A stretch of DNA of 18,831 nucleotides from Thermocaproicibacter sp041859875 (GTDB lineage: Bacteria; Bacillota; Clostridia; Oscillospirales; Acutalibacteraceae), in contig JBFLFY010000030.1 in NCBI GenBank assembly GCA_041859875.1, positions 1 through 18,831 of the forward strand. Direction: 5' to 3'. Under the pieces are notes generated by a model. It made no database searches, was not told the origin of the DNA, and saw only the letters and a program-made list of their open reading frames with translations. The translations under genes were made by a program, and so were the position numbers. Positions 14,165-18,831 of this stretch are shown here, one piece after another. Numbering within the stretch: position 1 is the first letter of the stretch; each line of letters begins with the position of its first letter.

Positions 14165-15283
14165 TTATGTTCCTAGAAAACGGTTGACGAAGAGAAGCGC
14201 CGCACCCACAGCGCTTGCCGTATCATCGTATTTGCTGTAGTGCAGGTAGTTCGGCTGTTCGCCAAACGAATTCAGTGAAAGAAGCCGCTGGCACAGCTCA
14301 TCGTTGTAGTGGGAAAGGTATTTCGAAATTTCGCCGCCTACAATAATGTCGCAGTCAAAAATCATGCGGATATTGTTGATACCCGTGGCGAGGTAGTCAA
14401 GGTAATCTTCCCACTTTTTCAGGCAGTATCGGTCACCAAACTGCAGTGCGGTGAAAAATTCGTCAATATCGCTGAAATTTGGATTCGTCAGGATATTGGT
14501 GGAGCAGTAGGCTTCCAGGCATCCTTTCTTTCCGCAGGAACACGCCAAGCCGTCTTTCGCAATGGTCATGTGGCCGAATTCACCGGCACGCCCGCCCATT
14601 CCGCTGTAGACTTTGTTTCCTATCATAATTGCGCCGCCGACACCTTTGTTAATGGAGAGAAAAACAGCGCTTTCCACATCATCCATATGCCATATTTCTG
14701 CAAACCCCGCAAGATTGGCCTCATTTTCCACCATAACAGGGTAGGGGCTGTATTTTGCAATCGACTGGATGGGAAGGTCATGAACCTGCAAAGTCGGGCT
14801 GTACTCCAGCATCTGCTTATCAACGGTTACAAGTCCGGGAAGCGCAATTCCAACGCCCAGCAGCTTTTCACGTTCAATGCCGCACTCTTCCAAAAACGTT
14901 TCCAGCAATTCCGCAAGTCTTTTAAAATACGCATTGCTGTTTTGAAAATGTTCTTTTATTACCTTATACTTTTGAATTTCTTCCCCGAGGTTAATGACGA
15001 CAAAGCGAATATGGTTTTGAGTAATGGCAATGCCTGCCGAGTATTTTGCGTCATACCGAAGCATCAGGGCAGCCGGTTTGCGGCCGCCGGAAGACTGTAA
15101 GGTCCCTTCCTGCTTTACTAACCCTAAATCGGTCAGATCCTTTAAGATGGCTGTAACGGTTGGAAGGCTCAGGTTCAGCGATTTTGCGATTTTCTGCTTG
15201 GTGGCATCGCGGTTTTCGTAAAGGAAATTGGCTATTTTTTTCCTGTTCGCAGCGCGGACCTTCAGGCTGTTCATGTGAAACAC
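14165..15283 (-). CDS. ROK-family transcriptional repressor (XylR/NagC type)
   Basis: Sugar-responsive DNA-binding regulator, 372 residues. The N-terminal winged helix-turn-helix (about 12-60: KIANFLYENRDATKQKIAKSLNLSLPTVTAILKDL) precedes a ROK domain. That domain contains LLGVGIALPGLVT, NEANLAG, NKGVGGAIMIG, the GEFGH motif (234-238) and the zinc-site cysteines C248, C250 and C255 in CSCGKKGC. The GTG start at 15283 is preferred because AGGAAG lies five to eight bases upstream; an ATG at 15274 is possible. The gene is divergent from a monosaccharide ABC transporter operon across a 430-base region with several repeats, so it probably represses that operon until its sugar binds. The sugar could be xylose, glucose or another aldose; the sequence does not decide it. 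Confidence 0.92.
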   Translation of the reverse strand: MFHMNSLKVRAANRKKIANFLYENRDATKQKIAKSLNLSLPTVTAILKDLTDLGLVKQEGTLQSSGGRKPAALMLRYDAKYSAGIAITQNHIRFVVINLGEEIQKYKVIKEHFQNSNAYFKRLAELLETFLEECGIEREKLLGVGIALPGLVTVDKQMLEYSPTLQVHDLPIQSIAKYSPYPVMVENEANLAGFAEIWHMDDVESAVFLSINKGVGGAIMIGNKVYSGMGGRAGEFGHMTIAKDGLACSCGKKGCLEAYCSTNILTNPNFSDIDEFFTALQFGDRYCLKKWEDYLDYLATGINNIRMIFDCDIIVGGEISKYLSHYNDELCQRLLSLNSFGEQPNYLHYSKYDDTASAVGAALLFVNRFLGT

Positions 15284-15300
15284 CGGCTTCCTATAAGTAA

Positions 15301-15306
15301 ATTATA
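15301..15306 (-). promoter_or_regulatory. Possible -10 element for the ROK gene
   Basis: Minus-strand TATAAT about 18 bases before the GTG start. No good -35 hexamer is seen at 16-18 bases, so this is weak, and the leader would be very short. Confidence 0.25.
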
Positions 15307-15427
15307 CCCATTATTAATAATAAAAAAGGTCTTATTTTATCTAAAAAGACACAATATAAAGAAACAGCTTTATAAAAGATAAATTCAAAAGAAAATGAAT
15401 TTTTTAAAAAAGCGCGTAAGAAGAGGC

Positions 15428-15489
15428 TTTGCATAGGGGTAGTATATACCGTGAAAGAACAATCAAATTTGCATATAGGAAGTATACAC
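15428..15489 (+). repeat. Two 22-bp imperfect direct repeats 40 bp apart upstream of the sugar operon
   Basis: Copies at about 15428-15449 and 15468-15489 share TTTGCATA, then GG, then AGTATA.AC; 18 of 22 positions agree. The offset is exactly 40 bp, about four helical turns, so both would face the same side of the DNA. They lie roughly 70-130 bases upstream of the -35 element, a plausible place for activator or repressor binding. The protein that would bind is not known. Confidence 0.6.
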
Positions 15490-15560
15490 AGAAATCAGCA
15501 GATATTACAAGGAGTTCCAAAAATTATTAGCAAAATTACGGAAGAAAACCAATATTTTTA

Positions 15561-15589
15561 TTGACAATGCCTAGAATGGGTGCTATGAT
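15561..15589 (+). promoter_or_regulatory. Near-consensus sigma-A promoter of the sugar ABC operon
   Basis: TTGACA (15561-15566), a 17-base spacer and TATGAT (15584-15589). The predicted start is near 15596, with a 120-base leader before the binding-protein gene. A promoter this strong would need repression to be regulated. Confidence 0.85.
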
Positions 15590-15650
15590 ATGTTTTATAA
15601 AATACTTAAAAAAAGTAAATTGAATAACTGAAGGCGAAGCTAGGCATTGT
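15564..15650. promoter_or_regulatory. Perfect 11-bp inverted repeat bracketing the promoter, candidate operator pair
   Basis: ACAATGCCTAG at 15564-15574 overlaps the -35 element and its exact reverse complement CTAGGCATTGT lies at 15640-15650 in the leader, 76 bp away centre to centre. Because only the second arm is transcribed, it cannot be an mRNA hairpin. It fits two sites for one repressor, perhaps the divergent ROK protein, binding by looping. Confidence 0.55.
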
Positions 15651-15662
15651 GCCACTGGTTGC

Positions 15663-15692
15663 ATCACAAACTGCTTTCCGCAGGTTTATGAT
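15663..15692 (+). other. Leader hairpin just before the binding-protein ribosome site
   Basis: ATCA, AAAC and TGC can pair with GCA, GTTT and TGAT across small bulges, ending nine bases before GAGGAG. It may influence translation or mRNA stability; no known riboswitch class is recognised. Confidence 0.3.
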
Positions 15693-15715
15693 AATTTTTA
15701 GAGGAGATGTCTTTG

Positions 15716-16846
15716 ATGAAAAGGATGAAAAAGTTACTGGCACTTCTTATGTCGCTCAGCGTTTTGGCATCCGCTACAGCGTGTTCGGCAGTCACAACAA
15801 GTACAAATGGTGCATCCTCTGGCGGAGCCTCTGCCACAGCAAAGGCCGGCGGCAAAAAAGTCGGTGTCTGCATGCCTGAAAAGAATTTGCAGCGCTGGGT
15901 TCAAGACGGCGACAACATGAAAAAGGTCCTTGAAGCAAAAGGATATTCTGTTCAGCTGCAGTATGCAAATAATGATGTAAACACCCAGGTGTCGCAGATT
16001 GAAAACATGGTAACAAGCGGCGTTAACGTGCTTGTTGTTGCCTCCATTGACGGCTCGGCTCTGACCGATGCCCTGAAGATTGCAAAATCTAACAACGTTA
16101 AGGTCATTGCCTATGACCGTCTGCTGATGAACTCAGACGCCGTTGACTACTACGCAACTTTCGACAACCACAAGGTCGGCCAGATGCAGGGGCAGTATAT
16201 TGTAGACAAATTGGGCTTAAAAGAAGGCAAAGGCCCTTACAACATTGAAATCTTCTCCGGTTCCCAGGACGATAACAACGCAAAATTCTTCTACAATGGC
16301 GCACAGGAAGTCCTGAAACCGTACCTGGACAGCAAAAAGCTTGTTGTTAAGAGCGGCCAGAATGATTTCGCAAAATGCGCAACAGAGCATTGGAAAACAG
16401 AAGTTGCAGAATCCAGAATGGATAACCTGCTGTCTGCTAACTATGCGGGCGGTGCAAAGCTGGATGCTGTTCTGGCACCGAATGACGCAATTGCCCGCGG
16501 CGTGCTTGCTTCTTTGAAGAACATTGGCTATGGCTCTGCGAGCAAACCGCTGCCGGTTATCACTGGTCAGGACTGCGAAAAGGCGAATGTTGCTTCTATT
16601 GCAAAGGGTGAACTTTCCATGAGCATCTTTAAGGATACCCGTACGCTTGCAAACAAAGTTGCCGCTATGGTTGACGCACTCCTCCAGGGCAAGCAGGCGG
16701 AAGTAAACGATACGAAGACTTACAACAACGGTGTTAAGGTAGTTCCTTCTTACCTTTGCGACCCGGTTGTGGTAACAAAAGAAAATTACCAGAAAGTACT
16801 AATTGACTCTGGCTATTACACAAAGGCAGATCTTGGATTGAACTGA
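15716..16846 (+). CDS. chvE: Multiple-monosaccharide ABC transporter substrate-binding lipoprotein (ChvE-like)
   Basis: Extracellular sugar-binding protein, 376 residues, that delivers monosaccharides to the adjacent ABC transporter. A lipoprotein signal peptide (MKRMKKLLALL...ASATAC) ends at Cys23, followed by a Ser/Gly/Ala linker. The mature part has the periplasmic-binding-protein type I fold pattern: KVGVCMPEKNLQRWVQDG, NMVTSGVNVLVVASIDGSAL, VIAYDRLL, FDNHKVGQMQGQYIV, LAPNDAIARGVL, ITGQDCEKANVASIAKGE. These are close to the ChvE group of xylose, glucose and galactose binders. The start at 15716 is chosen because GAGGAG lies nine bases upstream; the ATG at 15707 abuts it. It is the first gene of the operon, with a near-consensus promoter and a hairpin after the gene. 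Confidence 0.93.
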   Translation: MKRMKKLLALLMSLSVLASATACSAVTTSTNGASSGGASATAKAGGKKVGVCMPEKNLQRWVQDGDNMKKVLEAKGYSVQLQYANNDVNTQVSQIENMVTSGVNVLVVASIDGSALTDALKIAKSNNVKVIAYDRLLMNSDAVDYYATFDNHKVGQMQGQYIVDKLGLKEGKGPYNIEIFSGSQDDNNAKFFYNGAQEVLKPYLDSKKLVVKSGQNDFAKCATEHWKTEVAESRMDNLLSANYAGGAKLDAVLAPNDAIARGVLASLKNIGYGSASKPLPVITGQDCEKANVASIAKGELSMSIFKDTRTLANKVAAMVDALLQGKQAEVNDTKTYNNGVKVVPSYLCDPVVVTKENYQKVLIDSGYYTKADLGLN

Positions 16847-16875
16847 GAACTGAAAAAATAATACTGCTTTCCTAT

Positions 16876-16902
16876 CTACCCGGGAAGTTACTTTCCGGGT
16901 AG
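16876..16902 (+). terminator. Hairpin between the binding-protein and ATPase genes, probably partial
   Basis: CTACCCGGGAAG pairs with CTTTCCGGGTAG (12 pairs including one G-U) around a 3-base loop. No T run follows, so it more likely stabilises the upstream mRNA or causes partial termination, giving more binding protein than transporter. Confidence 0.6.
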
Positions 16903-16941
16903 AAATCTTCCTAGAGGGTTTGCAGGCAAGGGGGTTTCAGA

Positions 16942-18483
16942 ATGGCAGATAATATTCTGGAGATGCGGAATATCATCAAAGAGTTCTCAGGAGTTCGAGT
17001 GCTGAAGGAAGTAAACTTCAGTGTCAAAAAAGGATCCATTCATGCATTAGTAGGAGAAAACGGCGCAGGCAAATCTACTCTGATGAATGTTTTAGGCGGT
17101 GTGTACCCCTACGGGACTTACTCCGGTGACATTGTGTTTGAGGGAAAAACCTGCAGATTTAAACATATTAGAGACAGCGAGCAGGCCGGTATCGCAATTA
17201 TTCATCAGGAATTAGCCTTGATTCCGTATCTTTCAATCGGTGAGAACCTCTTTCTTGCCCATGAAAAAGCCACAGGCGGAGTTGTTGACTGGGACTTGAC
17301 CTACAGCGAAGCAAAAAAACTTTTGCAGCGCGTTGGCCTGAAAGAAGATCCGCATACCCTGGTAAAAGATCTGAATATGGGCAAGCAGCAGCTTGTGGAA
17401 ATTGCCAAGGCGCTTGGAAAACAGGCAAAGCTGCTCGTTTTGGATGAGCCGACGGCTTCCTTAACAGAACAGGACTCCGCCAATCTGCTCCATCTGTTAA
17501 AAGAACTGCAGAACACAGGGCTTTCTTCCATCTTAATTTCCCATAAACTGAATGAGGTCACGGAGGTTTCCGACACCATCACCATCCTGCGCGACGGGCA
17601 AAGCATTGAAACCATGGTTCAGGGGCAGGACGAGATTACCGAAGACCGCATTATAGCGGACATGGTCGGAAGAGAAATGACCGAGCGCTTCCCGCCAAGG
17701 GACGTGAAGCTTGGCGAGGTTGCGTTTGAGATTAAAGACTGGTCGGCGGACAATCCGCTGATTGAAGGCAAAAAACTTCTGAACCATGTTTCCATTGCGG
17801 TACATAAAGGCGAAGTCGTTGGCCTGGCAGGCCTGATGGGCGCTGGCAGAACGGAACTTGCGATGAGCGTGTTCGGCCATCTTTGCGGAAAAAACATTAC
17901 GGGCAAAGTTTTCAAAGACGGAAAAGAAATTGACACCAGCACGGTTCCAAAGGCGATTGCAAACAAAATAGCCTATGTGACAGAAGACCGAAAAAATGCC
18001 GGGCTTGTTTTGTCGAACGATATTAAGACGAATATCACCCTTTCCAATTTGGGAAGTGTCAGCGACCATATGATTCTTGACCTTGACAAAGAAATCGGCA
18101 TTGCCGAAGAATACCGCAAAAAAATGAATATTAAGTCGAATAGTGTCAGCCAACTGGTGGGCAGCCTTTCCGGTGGAAATCAGCAAAAAGTTGTTCTGAG
18201 CAAATGGATTTTAACCGGACCCGATGTGCTGATTTTGGATGAACCGACCCGCGGGATTGATGTCGGTGCAAAATACGAAATTTATACGATTATTAATCAG
18301 CTGGCCGCTGCGGGGAAATGCGTCATCATGATTTCCTCTGAATTACCGGAAGTCCTTGGCGTAAGCGACCGGGTTTATGTCATTAATGAAGGGTCGGTAG
18401 TCGGCGAGCTTTCAAAGGATGAAGCAAAGCCGGAGACCATTATGCAGTGCATTATGGACAACAAAAGGATTGGAGCGGAGTAA
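16942..18483 (+). CDS. mmsA: Multiple-monosaccharide ABC transporter ATPase (MmsA/GguA-like)
   Basis: Cytoplasmic ATPase subunit, 513 residues, with two fused ABC domains as in all CUT2 sugar importers. Domain 1: Walker A GENGAGKST (38-46), IIHQELALIPYLSIGENLFL, signature-like LNMGKQQLVEIAKAL (144-158), Walker B LLVLDEPTASL and H-loop His201. Domain 2: degenerate Walker A GLMGAGRTE (298-306), a canonical signature LSGGNQQKVVLSKW (409-422) and LILDEPTRGID. The stretch GGVYPYGTYSGDIVFEG is typical of the MmsA/GguA group rather than RbsA or XylG. AAGGGGG lies about nine bases before the ATG. The permease gene starts three bases after its stop, so the two are co-translated. Confidence 0.94.
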   Translation: MADNILEMRNIIKEFSGVRVLKEVNFSVKKGSIHALVGENGAGKSTLMNVLGGVYPYGTYSGDIVFEGKTCRFKHIRDSEQAGIAIIHQELALIPYLSIGENLFLAHEKATGGVVDWDLTYSEAKKLLQRVGLKEDPHTLVKDLNMGKQQLVEIAKALGKQAKLLVLDEPTASLTEQDSANLLHLLKELQNTGLSSILISHKLNEVTEVSDTITILRDGQSIETMVQGQDEITEDRIIADMVGREMTERFPPRDVKLGEVAFEIKDWSADNPLIEGKKLLNHVSIAVHKGEVVGLAGLMGAGRTELAMSVFGHLCGKNITGKVFKDGKEIDTSTVPKAIANKIAYVTEDRKNAGLVLSNDIKTNITLSNLGSVSDHMILDLDKEIGIAEEYRKKMNIKSNSVSQLVGSLSGGNQQKVVLSKWILTGPDVLILDEPTRGIDVGAKYEIYTIINQLAAAGKCVIMISSELPEVLGVSDRVYVINEGSVVGELSKDEAKPETIMQCIMDNKRIGAE

Positions 18484-18485
18484 AT

Positions 18486-18831
18486 ATGAACGATTCAACC
18501 GGCAAGAAAAAAACGGCAGTTGGCTTAAAGCGGTACAGCATGATTATAGCGCTGCTTGTTATGATGCTGCTGTTTCAGATTTTAACGGGCGGCATTTTCC
18601 TGAAACCACAGAATATTACGAACCTGATTTTGCAGAACAGTTATGTAATTATTCTTTCCCTTGGTATGCTTTTGTGTATTGTCAGCAGCGGTGCAATCGA
18701 CCTTTCGGTTGGCTCGATTGTCGCTTTCATCGGCGCGCTGCTAGGCGTTTTGATCGTGCAGAAAGGCATGAACGTATGGCTCGCTATCTTGATTGCTCTG
18801 GGAGTTGGCGCTTTAGTAGGCGCGTGGCAGG
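18486..18831 (+). CDS. mmsB: Multiple-monosaccharide ABC transporter permease (MmsB/GguB-like), 3' end outside the window
   Basis: The first 115 codons of the membrane subunit of the sugar importer. The protein begins MNDSTGKKKTAVGLKRYSM, then a first helix (IIALLVMMLLFQILTGG). FLKPQNITNLILQNSYVIILSLGMLLCI and SSGAIDLSVGSIVAF follow, the latter a hallmark of CUT2 permeases (BPD_transp_2 family). The ATG lies two bases after the ATPase stop codon, with GGAGCGGAG just upstream. The frame stays open to the end of the window, and roughly two thirds of the protein should lie beyond it. It completes the binding protein-ATPase-permease set. Confidence 0.92.
   Translation, partial: MNDSTGKKKTAVGLKRYSMIIALLVMMLLFQILTGGIFLKPQNITNLILQNSYVIILSLGMLLCIVSSGAIDLSVGSIVAFIGALLGVLIVQKGMNVWLAILIALGVGALVGAWQ

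Noticed and set aside
15628..15641. Possible CcpA cre-like site in the sugar operon leader
   Set aside because: TGAAGGCGAAGCTA differs from the cre consensus at about three key positions and is no better than chance.

Overview
The window looks like chromosome of a low-to-mid GC Gram-positive anaerobe, most likely a clostridial Firmicute. This is inferred from AGGAGG-type ribosome binding sites, TTGACA/TATAAT-type promoters, a lipoprotein sugar-binding protein, VanZ-like proteins and a lantibiotic-immunity module. The genus cannot be read from the sequence. No rRNA, tRNA or CRISPR array was seen.

Region 1 (1-4163, plus strand) is the end of a surface-polysaccharide locus: a glycosyltransferase cut by the window edge, a Wzx-type flippase, an IS5-family insertion sequence sitting six bases past the flippase stop codon, and a protein with two tandem VanZ-like domains followed by a strong terminator. 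Region 2 (4164-4815) has no intact gene. It carries a possible decayed lspA-like remnant on the minus strand and two terminator-like hairpins.

Region 3 (4816-8884, minus strand) is a glycerate/sugar-acid module in the order cdaR, gntP, glxK: a CdaR-type regulator, a GntP-family permease and a glycerate 2-kinase. cdaR and gntP each have a 17-bp-spaced promoter followed by a TTGTT...AACAA palindrome in the leader. A hairpin terminator lies between gntP and glxK.

Region 4 (8920-14098, minus strand) is a peptide-antibiotic self-protection or resistance module. An ABC ATPase, two MutE- and MutG-like permeases and a NisI/SpaI-like immunity protein are packed with overlapping or near-touching ends (LanFEG-I). 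An OmpR-type response regulator and a histidine kinase follow from their own promoter. No lantibiotic precursor or modification gene is in view, so it may be an orphan resistance system. A TCT-N8-TCT element upstream of the ATPase resembles the NisR box.

Region 5 (14099-18831) is a sugar-uptake locus. A ROK-family repressor on the minus strand is divergent from a plus-strand operon for a ChvE/MmsA/MmsB-type multiple-monosaccharide ABC transporter; the permease is cut by the window edge. The 430-bp divergent region holds a near-consensus promoter, a perfect 11-bp inverted repeat bracketing it, and two imperfect direct repeats exactly 40 bp apart. These are the most interesting regulatory structures in the window.
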